In this document: positions 1 to 11,312 of the stretch, in pieces | How positions within the stretch are numbered: position 1 is the stretch's first letter | How the letters are laid out: every line of letters begins with the position of its first letter | Origin: Papio anubis | Taxonomy: Eukaryota > Chordata > Mammalia > Primates > Cercopithecidae | Reading direction: 5' to 3' | Length of the DNA: 64,000 bases | NCBI RefSeq assembly: GCF_008728515.1 | Contig: NC_044981.1 | Span: 6,190,538 to 6,254,537, forward strand | The notes under the pieces: generated by a model | Database searches by the model: none | The model's input: only the letters and a program-made list of their open reading frames with translations | What the model was told of the DNA's origin: nothing | Made by a program: the position numbers and the translations under genes

Positions 1-118
1 TTCCCGTTACTAAAGTTGGAAAGGTCCCTCCTCCCCCCTGCATCTCCAAACCAGGCTTCTATGTTGCCTTGTTCTCCAGGGCTTTGTTGTGTCTCTTATC
101 CACTCTTCCTCTGGTAGC

Positions 119-285
119 TTCAAGCTCCTGCTTGCTAACACTGTGTCTTCTCAGCATTCATGCAACTTCAGGTCTCTTCAATATTTATTTAAAAACCTCC
201 CCCAACCTATGTCCCCCCTCCTGCTGTTACTCCTCCTCTCCTCCCCTTCATCACTAAGTTTCTGCCATCTGGCTTCCACCTCATC
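119..285 (+). repeat. Local duplication family, copy A
   Basis: First of three related segments (others near 985-1165 and 1412-1545). Shared landmarks are CAGCATTCAT, a TTCAGGTCTC-like block, an AAAACCTCCCCCAA-like block, and TTCATCACTAAG followed by TCTGCCAT. Copies A and B align over most of their length with scattered substitutions and small indels. The rest of 1-118 and 286-600 is pyrimidine-rich sequence in which I recognise nothing. Confidence 0.7.
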
Positions 286-599
286 ACTCTACTGAACCTG
301 GAGGTCTCCGAGGCCTGTGCTCAGGCCAAAAGACAGGATTCAGTTCTTATTTACCTGACCTTTTGGAAGCGCTGAACTCTCTCTTTGAAGACATTTTTCC
401 TAGGCCTCCTTGACATTGAACACTGCGGTTTCCTCCAGCACAGCACAATATTCCTTGATTGTCTCAGTAACTCCCATTGTTTTAAAGTTCCATCTATATC
501 CCGACACCTCCCAAATCTGGGTCTTTAGCCAGGATCTTTTCCAGAACTGCAGATTCCCTTATCTAAGTGCCTACTGACTATCCTCGCTTGTCACATTCC

Positions 600-1325
600 A
601 GTGACAACACATGCTCCTTATGTCTAACATGAGATGTATCAGTTTCCCTGAAAACCTGGTGCATCTCAGGAGTTCCCTACCTCAGTGAATACCATCACCT
701 TACACGAAGGTGGTATGCCAGACATGTGGGCATCATTCTTGAGGCTTCCTTGTTTCTCTTCCTCAAACATCAAATTCGATCCCTGAGCAAATATTTTCTA
801 TCCTACCTCTTAAATAACCCTTGAATCTACCCATGAACCCCTTTCCAGTCAATTCTCTACAGTGCAGTCAGAATGAATATTTCGGGGCTCAAATCCGAAA
901 TCAAATTATTTGCTCAAAGCCCTTATATGGCTACTTCTCTTTGCTTATTGGATAAATTGCATGCTTAAACTGACAAGGCCCTATACAAGCTGGACCCTGC
1001 CTCTAGTACTGCTCTTTCCCTCAGCATTCATACAATTTAAGGTTTCCAGTATTTTAAAAAACCTTCCCCCAACACCAGTCTCCCCTCCCCACCTTCCACT
1101 GTTGTTTCTCCTCTCTTCCTCTTCATCACTAAGCTTCTGCCATTTGGCTTCCATCTTTCTTCCCTACCATCTTCCTCTGCCATCTTTCTTCCCTGCCTGG
1201 CCTCCCTCCACTGACTCCCCAGATGTCTTGTGAGGAGTTTACCTTGTTGTAGTGCTCCTCACACTGCATGATCATGTTCTGTTTCCTTGGCTGTACCCGC
1301 ACTAGACTACAAAAAGGTAGGGACT
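600..1325 (+). mobile_element. L2 LINE relic (3' portion)
   Basis: Reads like the 3' part of an L2 element in sense orientation. Cues in order are a block around GCATCATTCTTGAGGCTTCC, TCTTAAATAACCCTTGAATC, a TTGCTTATTGGATAAA block, AAGGCCCTATACAAGCTGGA, and a CACTAGACTACAAAAAGGTAGGG-like end near 1300-1325. These follow the order of the L2 consensus as I know it. It is heavily diverged and interrupted near 1020-1200 by sequence shared with copies A and C. It has no coding capacity. Confidence 0.6.
985..1165 (+). repeat. Local duplication family, copy B
   Basis: Second copy, embedded in the L2 relic. It shares TCAGCATTCATACAATTT with copy C and TTCATCACTAAG(T/C)TTCTGCCAT with copy A. Homology with copy C extends upstream through AAGGCCCTA into recognisable L2 sequence, so the duplicated unit appears to have included part of the L2. 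Copy B is therefore a plausible ancestral location. Confidence 0.7.
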
Positions 1326-1411
1326 CCAGCCAGAGTTCCCTGGAGAGAGGCTGCTGACCACTTAACTATCCAAAGTCCATCTTTGCCACATTCCTTGCTG
1401 AGTGCTACAGA

Positions 1412-1545
1412 AAGGCCCTAAAGATGTCTAGCACTGCTTCCCCTCAGCATTCATACAATTTCAGGTCTCCTCAGTACATTTTTAACCAGCCCCCCAATCT
1501 CTAACTATCATACTCTGGTACTTCTCCTGGCAAACATCAAATCCG
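1412..1545 (+). repeat. Local duplication family, copy C
   Basis: Third copy. It carries AAGGCCCTAAAGA, then CCTCAGCATTCATACAATTT, then CAGGTCTCCTCAGTAC, and fades after about 1510. It is shorter than A and B and lacks their TTCATCACTAAG end. Confidence 0.6.
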
Positions 1546-2509
1546 AGTGTCCAGGATTCCAAGATACCCTCACCCATGTGGGGTTGGAGGATGAGCAGCC
1601 ACCCTGGTACCCTTCAGATGAGGTTGCGCAGATGCCAGGTGCCCCCAGGACTTGAGGTTGAGTTGTGCATTCAGAACAGGATTGTCACCCTCACAACCAC
1701 CTCCACGGTGTCAGTTTTGGCCTTAGACTAATAATTGGCTGTGTGAACATACACACACAGTGGTTGGCTTTCTGACTCCCCCAAACCACTAACCTCATAA
1801 GCATCATAAACGCAGTGGCTTCCCTTGTGCTTAACAAGGTCGATAAAAATGTGTCCAAGGCACCAAGCCCTAGAATGTGGCTGAAGCCCATTCATTTTGC
1901 AGGACATTTCCTCGTGGTTGTATGACTGAGACATCAGAACAAAGGATTCCGGTTACACAATGAATCTTGAACTGTGCTAGGGATGCAACTTCCACAAGTG
2001 CATAGTCTCTGAGGTCCTTCAGGATGGGATGATGTCTTCTATTTCTGAACGCCCCTTGCCTGGCATGGAGGTGGACCCACGTAAATATTTAAGGAATGTA
2101 ACAGATGAGGTTCATCCAGGAAAACGAAAACCACTTTAGGTCTTTCTAAAAGAAGGAATTTAAGGTAGAGGATTGGTTGCACAGGTGAGAGAAGAGACAA
2201 GAAACCAAACAGGAGAAGGTGAGTCAACTCCACAATTAGCAACAGCAGAGAGGAGTTGGTGTCATCATAGCGGGAGGGCTGAGGGTAGGTCAGGCACTGG
2301 AACTGTGTGGTCTTGTCTGGTGGGAGCTTTAGATGCAGTCATTACAAGAAACACTGTATGGGGTCAAGAGGGAGGAAAGAAACATCCTAGCTTGTCCCTT
2401 TCTTCCCGCTCCCTCTCCCTCCCTTGTCTGCCATTTTGCTGAACTCCACTAGAATCAGTTGACAAAGCACTCTGGAAAACACCGCCTGCAAATTTCGCCC
2501 CACCGTTTC
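1546..2509. other. Unassigned sequence
   Basis: About 960 bp with no repeat family I can name with confidence and no credible coding frame. The short open frames on both strands lack start context, family similarity and splice signals. Confidence 0.5.
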
Positions 2510-3080
2510 TGTGTTGGGGGCCCCAAGGCTATTCCCAGGTTCTGTGATTCACTAGGAGGACTCACCAGACTCGGCCACCCACATGGCCACGACCAGATAC
2601 AAATGTACATATATTATATGTACTACACGATAAATCATGACAAAAAGATACAAATCCAAATCAGCAGAGAAAAGGCACTTGGGCAAAGTCCAGAGGAAAC
2701 CAGGCAGAAGCTTCCAAAGGTCCTCTCCTAATCAAGGCACAGGGGCTGTGCCTACCAACCCTGGCAATGAGTTGTGACAACACTCATGTAATGTCATCTG
2801 CCAGGGATGCTCACCAGAGGCTCAGGGTGTTTATGGGGGGCTGATCACATAGGTACCCTCTGCCTAGCTCATCCCCATTTTCCAGACTCCCTGAAGGAAG
2901 CAGGTGTTCAGTGTGAGCCACACTTTTTATACATTTTAGGCCTAGCCAGCCCCGCTTGTCAGTCAGGGAACAGTGGGAAGACTCCTGAAGTCCAAGTTCC
3001 CAGATGCCAGACAAAGCCACCCTTGCAAGTACGGCTTTCTAAGCCAGTTTCAAGTTTGCTATGTTAACTCTTTTCTGCAC
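2510..3080 (-). mobile_element. ERV1-class solo LTR, antisense
   Basis: An LTR of gammaretrovirus-like (ERV1, MER-type) organisation on the minus strand. The plus strand begins TGTGTTGGGGGCCCC at 2510, the complement of the CCCCAACACA terminus I know from this LTR group. Interior cues are GATTCACTAGGAGGACTCACC, AAAGTCCAGAGGAAACCAGGC, GAGTTGTGACAACACTCATG and CCCTCTGCCTAGCTCATCCC. The distal end, near GCTATGTTAACTCTTTTCTGCA, is approximate. No internal retroviral sequence flanks it, so it looks like a solo LTR. I could not identify a target duplication or fix the subfamily. Confidence 0.7.
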
Positions 3081-4424
3081 CCATACAGGGAAAGGGTGAG
3101 GAAAGCCTCTCTGGGCAAACAGTTCCAGGACTGCCACAACACACTGTGCTCTTTCGTCATAGCATGGTCAGTCCCTCACATGAGATGTCAATAGGCCTGG
3201 AGCATGAGGAGACTCCAGTGGGAACATCACAAGGCTAATCCAGTTCTGCACCTACTTTCTTGGCCTGACCAGCTCAGTATGAGACCTCCAAGGAGACTGG
3301 CACTCCCTCTGGCTGCACGGGCCTGAGCATACCTTCTCACTCTTCTGCAGCTGAAGGGGTCACCCCGTTGCCTCCCCAAGAAGCAGGGTAAGAATGCCTA
3401 AACACATCACTTTGGGATCCCGGCGTCTGTCAGAAATATGTAGCAAACTTTGGGAGTTGTGAATAAACAGAAAATACATGGGAGGAGGGATTCTGGATCC
3501 CCTCACCTTGATCCTTTAATTTTGAGTTTTCATTTCTATGGTATTGACACTTTTCTCCGCAGTCTCTCCAGACAAACCATCCTGGCAATACCCAAGGAGC
3601 AGACCGTATTTGCTCAGGCAATGAATTTTCTGGCAAACTCTATTTGATTTACATGCAAAACTTCACATCTCAAACAAACAAACAAAAACCCAGTCATGTC
3701 TGGACACTGCTGGTTTTTTCCAGCTGAACAAGACCTGGATTTTGTTGGTTATAGATGTAATTCCAGAGAGAGGTGAGTAGATATAAATAACAACTGGCCT
3801 TGTACAAAGATGCCAGACCCTCTGACATGAATGACCCAAGTTCATCTCTTGGGAGAGTCTTTCTCCTCCACTGCCCTTGATCCTGTAGGAGCTGGAGAAA
3901 ACTTTCCACTCCAGATGGCGGTGTCCTGGGGGAGAGGATGAAAGGGAGGCTGGGTGGGCAGTTTGTAGTCATGTTCTAGCCACAGTAGTGAGCAGTGGGA
4001 GAAGGCAAGGGGCCCTCTGTATCCATTCACATATTTTTCAAAGCCTCATGAGAATTTTCACAAAGTCTGACAATGACATTTTAAAAGGAAAATATAAAGC
4101 ATAATCGCAGTTGCCACCACAATAGGGCATGGGATCTAAGAGAGGACCATGCCTCCGACAGCCTCTTCTCCTTCTTCTTTCAGGAGACATGTAAATCCAC
4201 AGCAGGGATAGCTCCAGATGGCAGGAGTTTTCTCTCTGCTTTGGCTTCCCTGGGCATAGCCCACTCTTGCCAGGGATCTACAATCACCTGTAATCTACCT
4301 TCACGGGGAGCAGTGGTGGATTGCTGGGGGCTGCCTCACCTCATGGCAGGCAAATGGAAGAAAGCTGTTGTCGCCTTAGGAAAGAAAGATTTAACTAATG
4401 CACCCACTTACTTAGAGTGAATAT
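3081..4424. other. Unassigned sequence
   Basis: About 1.3 kb with no recognised mobile element or gene. A short (CAAA)n stretch lies near 3673-3687. Open frames on both strands overlap one another and none resembles a known protein. Confidence 0.5.
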
Positions 4425-4585
4425 CTTTGTCTTTTAAATTGTGGTAAAATACACATAAAACTTATAATCTTAACCATTTTTCAGTATACAATTCAATAGT
4501 GTTAAGGCTATTCATGGTATTTTATAACCAATCTCTAGAATGTTTCTGTGTTGCAAAACTGAAACTCTGTTTCCATTAAACAACT
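4425..4585. mobile_element. L1M-type LINE fragment
   Basis: Contains TTGTGGTAAAATACACATAA, TTAACCATTTTTCAGTATAC and TGCAAAACTGAAACTCTG followed by CCATTAAACAACTC. This word order belongs to an old mammalian L1 family (L1M-type). It is a fragment only, heavily diverged, and I did not fix its orientation. Confidence 0.55.
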
Positions 4586-4840
4586 CTGTGAGTACGTGTG
4601 TCTGTGTGTGTCTGGTTAGATATTTGTGAGTGTATATGTCTGTCTGCATGTGACTCTGCACACATCTGTGTGAGCAACTGAGTGTGTCTGAGTATCTGCG
4701 TGTATGGGTATTTCTGAGTATGTATGCCTCTGTGTGTATGCATTGCCTATGTGAGCGTGTGTCTGCTTGTGAGTGTGTGCACATCTGTGTGAGCAAGTGT
4801 GCCGTGCATATGAGTGAGTATGCAGGTGGAAGGGAAGGAC
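4585..4840. repeat. Degenerate TG-rich tract
   Basis: About 250 bp dominated by irregular TGTG, TCTG and TGAG words, not a clean dinucleotide run. A short unit recurs: CACATCTGTGTGAGCAA is present near 4660 and again near 4780. It looks like an old (TG)n array degraded into an irregular minisatellite. Confidence 0.7.
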
Positions 4841-5013
4841 TGAGGCAGCACTGAGGGTTTAGCTTCAGAAAACTTTCTCCACTGGCTTGCTAACTCTTCC
4901 AGAGTCCTGATGGAGATCAAGGAGACTCCAAGATGATTTTAAACTTGAAAAGACTCTATAAAACATGACGAAGGGTCAACTAGAACTAGATCTGTTACAG
5001 ATAAAGATTTTTC

Positions 5014-5308
5014 GGCCGGGCGCGGTGGCTCATGCCTGTAATCCCAGCACTTTGGGAGGCTGAGATGGGCGGATCACGAGGTCAGGAAATTGAGACCATC
5101 CTGGTTAACACGGTGAAACCCCGTCTCTACTAAAAATACAAAAAAAGTAGCCAGGCATAGCGACGGGCACCTGTAGTCCCAGCTATTCGAGAGGCTGAGG
5201 TAGGAGAATAGCGTGAACCCGGGAGGCAGAGCTTGCAGTGAGTGGAGATGGCGCCACTGCACTCCAGCCTGGGCGACAGAGCAAGACTCCGTCTCAAAAA
5301 AAAAAAAA
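5014..5308 (+). mobile_element. AluY, full length
   Basis: A complete sense Alu from GGCCGGGCGCGGTGGCTC to an A-tail. GGATCACGAGGTCAGG, AACACGGTGAAACCCC and GAGCTTGCAGTGAG place it in AluY. It is bounded by an 11-bp target duplication AAAGATTTTTC (5003-5013 and 5309-5319), so both ends are intact. Internal changes such as ATAGCGACGGGC show it is not the newest copy in the window. Confidence 0.95.
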
Positions 5309-5319
5309 AAAGATTTTTC

Positions 5320-5844
5320 AAGTTTAAAGGAAAGAAATTTCATAAAAATGAAAATTTCATAAAACAATACAATTTAATAAAATTTGTTAAAGACATCCAC
5401 AGCAGGGGGAGACATCAGTCATGCCAGCCTCACTGTATATCACACAGACGTGTGCGTGGTTTAATTCGATACTTTTCCTTAAGTGAAGCAAGAGACCCCA
5501 CATCCACCCATCCCAGGCATCTATCTCACTTTGCCAGAGGAAAAATTCAATAACAAAACATTATGAAAAAAATTAGTAATTAAAATAACTCAGCAATGTG
5601 TATGAGCAAAATAATCAATGAAAGTGAAACCTAATAGTAATTCCACAAATTTATTACAAAGCTATTAATTTAAAGAGTGGTGGCAATTGAAAACCACAAC
5701 CAACACCAGATAATGGGGATGCTAGACAAACAATGCTTGCTTCAGTAAAACTATCAGAATGCTGACTAGATGTGTCTGCACATATGTTTGCACGTGTGTG
5801 TGTGTGTACAAGTACTGTAGGAGCTTTGGAGTGTTCCCAAGGGT
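5320..5844. other. Unassigned AT-rich sequence
   Basis: No element recognised. A short (TG)n run lies at about 5793-5808. Nothing coding is evident. Confidence 0.5.
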
Positions 5845-6035
5845 AATAGGGCAACTGGAGTTAGAATCTACTATTTATGTAACCTTGGGCCCATTACTTA
5901 ACCTCACCTGTAAAATGGTGATCATAATAATGTATACATCACAAGATTATGAAGATCAAAGAAGAGAATATCTATAAAAAGGTTTGTGCAGTCCCTGGCA
6001 AGAAGTTAGCTCTAAACAAATATTACCAGTAATGG
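5845..6035 (+). mobile_element. MIR SINE
   Basis: An old tRNA-derived SINE in sense. The core shows GTAACCTTGGGCCCATTACTTAACC, then a TGTAAAATGGTGATCATAATAATG block, a GATTATGAAGATCAAA block, and a diverged end around CAGTCCCTGGCAAGAAGTTAGC. This is the standard MIR order. Confidence 0.8.
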
Positions 6036-7639
6036 TATGTGTGCACTGGACAACCTTCACTCATCTATGATGAATATTTTAATTTTTTATAATAGTTATT
6101 ATCTGTATTTTCCCATTATCACCCTCATATCAGGGAAGTGAATATTTAAGTTGCTAATAATTTTGGATAATTTCAAGAGGTCATCCTCAGCATTTATTAC
6201 AGTATTTTCAGTCTAGAAGCTCTTCAAGAGTTTCATGTGCAATTCATACTTGTCAAGGGCTGAGGTGTGGTTGTATATGTAGGATATGTATATGTGAGGG
6301 TCTATTTCTAACTGAAGCAAGTGAAAAGCCTCCTGTTTTTAAGCTGTATAAGAAAGGTGTCTGACGAGTTGGTCAGATAATGATTTCATTTGGTACATGC
6401 CAAGTGAATGGACCAGCTTCCACATGGTTGCCAGTTCTTTCTGCAAGCCCACATCCAGGTAGGCTTCCTGGGCAGACCCACAGGCATCTCACCAAACTCT
6501 TCTAATGAGATCTGTGGATATGGGCCAGCAAGGTGCCCTTGTCTATGGCAGACCCTTGCCCAAGAGTGCTGCTGCCCTCTGTTGTAGTCGCACAACTGCA
6601 CCTTCTTGCCGATGAGGTGAAGCACTAACACCAGGCCAGAAATGGAAGGGACATCATGTCAGCCAGAGTCTTCCTAACAGCAGAACTTCTGGATAATGAT
6701 CTATGAATTTCTAAGGCAAGCCAAAGGCCATTGCATAATCACATGTGTGGGTGCTACAACAGCCAAAGAAAGGGCAAGTTCTCCTTTCTTTGATGCTCCC
6801 TCAGCAATTTCTGCAGTGAAGTTTCAGATAACTGTGCCAGAGCCCTTCCTGTGAAAGTGTTTCTTATTAGTGCATTTCTCCTCTCACAATGATAACTATA
6901 AATGGTTAAAATAGCATCAGAAATACTAACTCTATCATATGGACATGTATCATGATTCACTGAAAATATTTCCCACAATGCAGTTTTAACTTAAACAAAA
7001 GTTTTTTTATATATACGTGTGTGTGTGTGTGTGTATTAATAAATATTGACAGTGTAACTTACTCAGAAGAGTTCCTTATGCCTATGTTCTGAAAAAGACA
7101 GCACAGAATATAAGAAATTTTATCAGGGGCTTTTAGTGGTCCAAGAATCTCCTGCTGGCTTCTATGAGTGATAATGATCTAGAAGTCTTCAAAAAGCCAT
7201 AAAGAAGTCTTCTAACAGCCATGACTTAATATAGTCCATTGTCCCTGATAATTCAAACTCCTTCTGATTGTTCCATCTGATTTCATGATCATAAAGCCCA
7301 TGAAGACATTTGTTCTGGGAAACAGAATCAATAATGTTTTATGAGCTTAACTGTGTGATACAATGTGGTATTATGTTTTATGGAATTGGACATGGCCTAT
7401 GTCATTTCTCTACTATATTTTCACCTTGTATGTAACCTACTGGGTTGCCATTAAATATATATGCTATATATATGCTATATGTATATGCTATATATATGTA
7501 CACATACATATTATAGCTAGGTATGGCTTTATGTAGTACTTTCTTAAACATTCTCCCTCAAATCTGAAGAGTTCTTTAATGATTGTGTTCATTTATTCAT
7601 TTGGGATTAGCTAGTTTCCAAGGATGGATCAACCATCTG
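6036..7639. other. Unassigned sequence with two microsatellites
   Basis: No repeat family or gene recognised. It contains (TG)n near 7017-7035 and an irregular TATATATGC array near 7457-7503. The region 6380-6640 has an 81-codon minus-strand frame with no similarity to any protein I know. Confidence 0.5.
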
Positions 7640-8172
7640 TGCCTCCCGGTATTCCCACCCATGTGTAGTCCCCTTCCACAGTGAATCTGGCTTCAACCAA
7701 CAGAGTGCAGTGGAAGTGGCCCTATGCCAGTTCTCCACCTAAGCTATATGATGTTCTAACAGCTGCCTTTTCATGCTTTTAGAACCCTCAACTAACATTA
7801 AGAAGTCCAGCTACACTCCTGGAGTCCAGCTAACATGGAGAAACCATACTGAGAGGCCACATGGAGCAGTGGGGACATGAGAGTGTACAGGGAGGGAGAG
7901 GAGGCCAGCTGCCTCATAATCCTACCAGAGCCCAGGCGTCAGCCATCTCTGCCAACCTGCAGCATGAGTGAGGACGCGAGTGTGCCACCTGGCAAGTGAA
8001 TCCTCTGGCCCCAGTCAAGGAGCTGCAGTTGATGGTGCATGGAGCAGAGAGAAACTGCCCTGCTGAGCCCTGCCAAAATCATAAAACTGTGAGCAATAAA
8101 ACGAAATGGCTGTTATTTTAATCCACTAAGATTTCGGATAGTGTGTTACACAGCAATAGATAACGGAGACAC
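7640..8172 (+). mobile_element. MLT1-type LTR (ERVL-MaLR), sense
   Basis: Cues follow an MLT1 LTR in order: CGGTATTCCCACCCATGTGTAG, TCCCCTTCCACAGTGAATCTGG, an AGAGGCCACATGGAG block, a block of cysteine-rich-looking CCAGCC text, TGGAGCAGAGAGAAACTGCC, GCTGAGCCCTGCCAAAATCA, then GTGAGCAATAAAACGAAATG with a polyadenylation signal and an end near ACACAGCAATAGATAACGGA. It is well diverged and probably a solo LTR, with no internal region next to it. Confidence 0.75.
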
Positions 8173-8744
8173 ATTAATCTAATAAATATTTATCTAACCT
8201 ACTGTTTATAATAGTAATACAGCACTAATATTGAATATGCTATAATATACGGTAGTATAATTAATATGGTAATATTTATCTATCTACTATTGGCAGACTT
8301 CGTGATGAATAAGAAATTATATCTATCTTTAAGGTCTGCAGTCAAGAAGGGGAAACTATATTAAAAGCTAGTATTTTGGAATTTTGTCAACAAGTCTGTT
8401 TCCATGATTTAATAGACTTCAAAATATTCTGTGTTTTGCTCCTATAACAAATATGTTCCTTATGGACCTAATCTGGCATATAATATATGTACAAAAATAC
8501 AAGTTAATTAATGAATTAAAGTCAGTGGAATCTCTTATGTCAGTGAAAGCAATATGGTTGCTGATCAAAAAAAGGAAGTAAAGATTTTTAGTAAATTATA
8601 TATGCACCACTGTTTTTTATTTCACCTTTATCTTAAACAGTCAACCACTCACTTAAACTTTGGCTTCTGAGGCTGAGAGCCACATAAAAGGGAGCACTAA
8701 GTAACTGCAAGTGTAAAGAATGATTTATGCTCCCTAAAATGCTT
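8173..8744. other. Unassigned AT-rich sequence
   Basis: AT-rich sequence with no element I can name and no coding signature. Confidence 0.5.
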
Positions 8745-8875
8745 TATTCATACAAGGGAACTGAGGCTTGGAGAGGCCAAGGGGCTTGCTCATCATCACA
8801 TAGCTGGTACCTTACAGGTTTCAGACTCAAACTGACATTTTTAAAACCAAGTCCATTGTCTTGGCTAAAGTACAC
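8745..8875 (-). mobile_element. MIR SINE, antisense
   Basis: Antisense MIR core: AAGGGAACTGAGGCTTGGAG, AGGCCAAGGGGCTTGCTCAT, then CACATAGCTGGTACC and a CAAACTGACATTTTTAAAACC end. This matches the complement of the MIR 3' half. Confidence 0.75.
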
Positions 8876-9129
8876 CTTCACCAACCTCCTATCTTTCTCT
8901 TACTCAAAATTTCCCTTCAAATCTACACATTCCAAGATCTCTCTTAGAGCTGGGCCCATGGTGCTCCTGGAAGACACGACTGGATTTCTCCACACCCTCT
9001 GAGCAGTGACCTAGGCCCAGGTCTTCTGGTTCAGTGGATGGGGACATTAGAATGTGGCAGCTAGCTGGTACCTATTGGAGACCACCCCTGCAGGTGGGGT
9101 GACTCTAACACCCTGGTCGGTCAACAGAA

Positions 9130-9245
9130 TAGTTTTTATTGGACCCTCATATGGGTCAGGGACTCTGTTAGGTGCTGCAAGGAATTCAGTGGGGAGAAAG
9201 AGAGAGGTCCTTTCCCACAAAAGACTTACAGTCAGCCCCTAAACT
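9130..9245 (-). mobile_element. L2 LINE 3' fragment, antisense
   Basis: Reads as the complement of the L2 3' end: TTTTTATTGGACCCTCATAT, GGGTCAGGGACTCTGTTAGG, TGCTGCAAGGAATTCAGTGG, then TTACAGTCAGCCCC. Short and diverged. Confidence 0.55.
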
Positions 9246-10330
9246 TCTGGATGAAGAGAAGAGCAACATTGAACATCCCTCCTGGACACCTCACCCCTTG
9301 GTTCTTCTACCTCATGAGTGCCTCCCAGTGGCTCTGCCCTGTGGACCCTTACTCAAGTTCTCTGGACCAGGGTGGTTACCCATAGCGGGTTAGATCTGCC
9401 CATTTATTCTAAATACAACAGCCAACTACCATCTTTATTTCAACCCTCACTTCCCACCACTTCTTCTCTGGTCTCAAAATGCCTTTCAGCAAAGGCAGGA
9501 AATATGACAGAAGAAAGTCCCAGTCGAACAAACAATAACCAAAAATGCTCTTTGTTGCTGGGCCTTGGCAATCAAAGCCCTGCACATGTTTGCCAGCTGT
9601 AGTTCAGATGCTTTCTATTTCACTCGGCATTAATTTTTTATGAAATCTATGGCCCAGGGGCCCATAATTGGCTTTTAGTTCTTCATTCTATACTGTCTGG
9701 TATAATTGCCAAGGCATGATAAGACTCAGATTTTAAGGTGGCGTTAATGTATTTACCAGCCTTCCCATCTACAGGCAGGCTCACCTCTTTGTATGGGATT
9801 TTAATCATGTTTTGTTTGTAGAAGGGAGATGAAGGTATTCTTGGACTAAATATACTTGTTTTTCTTTGGATTTATTATCAGTATTTCACACCAGTGAAAC
9901 AGCATACACAACACTGCCAATCTCAAACCTCAGACTATCTTCCAGTTTAAGTTTGATTCTTAAGAAGTATATGGAGTCTGTGCAGCGGAGGTAAGTCCTG
10001 TTTAAAATGAAGCCTGTTGTTTGTATGAAACATGCTTATTTAGCAGTGTATGATAAGGGACCTGTTGACCCCAAAGGCTGTCTTTCCTTTCACTTAGCAG
10101 CAGCAGCAGCCTGGACTTTGTTTCAGATCATCTCTGGATGCTGTAGCAAAGCCAGCAAGTGACTCACTGTCTGTCCCTAAACCCTCTTTGCAGCCCCCAT
10201 TACTGAAGAGTCCCATATACAACTTAGAAAACATAGTGATGGGAAAGTGGCAGTGTTTGCAGAGTTGCTGATTGCCAGGGGTCTACATGCAAGGCCAGTG
10301 CTGCAATCATTTTCATGAATTTCAGATGTC
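9246..10330. other. Repeat-poor sequence, possible conserved noncoding DNA
   Basis: No mobile element recognised. The part 9540-9720 has the AT-rich, word-dense look of conserved noncoding DNA, with GGCAATCAAAG (a TCF/LEF-like match), GCATTAATTTTTTATG and CATAATTGGCTTTTAG. A CAGCAGCAGCAG run lies near 10099-10110. Any regulatory role is inference. Confidence 0.4.
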
Positions 10331-11129
10331 CTTTCTCTTGCCAACTTTGTGTGTTTTCTGAAAAATAATAAGAAAAAAAAGCCCAGTCATCTGGCCTTAC
10401 TTCCTTAAACCAAAGCTATTAGAGGTATCCAGGATCTGACTAGGGCAGCTAATTTTCTTTCAGTAGTGATTATAGCTACACACCCTGCACAAACCGCATG
10501 CAAGATTCCCCCTCAAAATAATTTTACATTCTTCACTTCTCCAATTGGCTTCAACTGTTAACAGAGCCCAGGTTTTGCATACATAGCCACATTTGGGGAG
10601 AAAGAAAAAGAGTTTGTTGTAGGCAGTTTTGCCTTGATACTTGGCACTACTCCATTTCCTGATTGCGTCGCACTCCCTTCCCTCCCAGGTACCTGAGACT
10701 TCTTCATGCACCTGAGAGTCTGGCTTTTGATGCAGCTCCTGGTTAGGAACCAGCCCTCTCCATGGTCATTAGCTTTTTTTTTTTTTTTTTTTTAACAAAG
10801 CTACCATCTAGTAGGCAGCTTCTTCGGCACTATTGTTAGTCTGAGAATTTGCTAGTACTTAACTCGCTCTTCACAGGCCATAAAAATCTTTATTCTTTGA
10901 AGTGTCTAAGTGTGTGATGGCTGAATGTGTTGGGAGGAGCTGTGTTTCAATACGTTTTTTACTTTTGTTCTCAGGCCAGAGAAATTCCATTCAGTTTCAT
11001 GTGTTCAGTCCTTGAAAACAAAAGGCAGTGCTTCTATTTGAAGCTTTGGTTCATTTAAAGGAAGTAATCAATTCTGTTCTGTGAGTATTTGTTGAATACT
11101 TCCTAGGACCTATGAACTGATTCATGCTA
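10331..11129. other. Unassigned sequence with poly-T tract
   Basis: No element or gene recognised. A run of about 22 T lies near 10772-10793 with no attached retroelement body that I can identify. The end (11080-11129) may be a weak antisense L2 tail (GTATTTGTTGAATACTTCC). Confidence 0.45.
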
Positions 11130-11312
11130 GAGGCTGCAGGGCAGTGCCTCTCAAAAAAAAAGAAAAGAAAAAAAGTGTGTACCACAATCCTCTAGGGGCT
11201 GTCTGATTAGCTAGGTTGGGAGCAGGGTCCAATTAATAAGCATTTCTGAAACATCCCAAGGCAATGCTGACATTGCCTCGGTGGACCCCCTTGGAGTAAC
11301 ACTGCTGGGAGA
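11130..11312 (+). mobile_element. MER5A-type hAT-Charlie element
   Basis: A short nonautonomous DNA transposon relic. Left end GGCAGTGCCTCTCAAA, then an A-rich insertion, TACCACAATCCTCTAGGGGC, CAGGGTCCAATTAATAAGC, CATTTCTGAAACATCCCAAG, and right end GGACCCCCTTGGAGTAACACTG. This follows the MER5A order from the CAGTGGTTCTCAAA-type terminus to its complement. Its right end was later tandemly duplicated. Confidence 0.7.
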
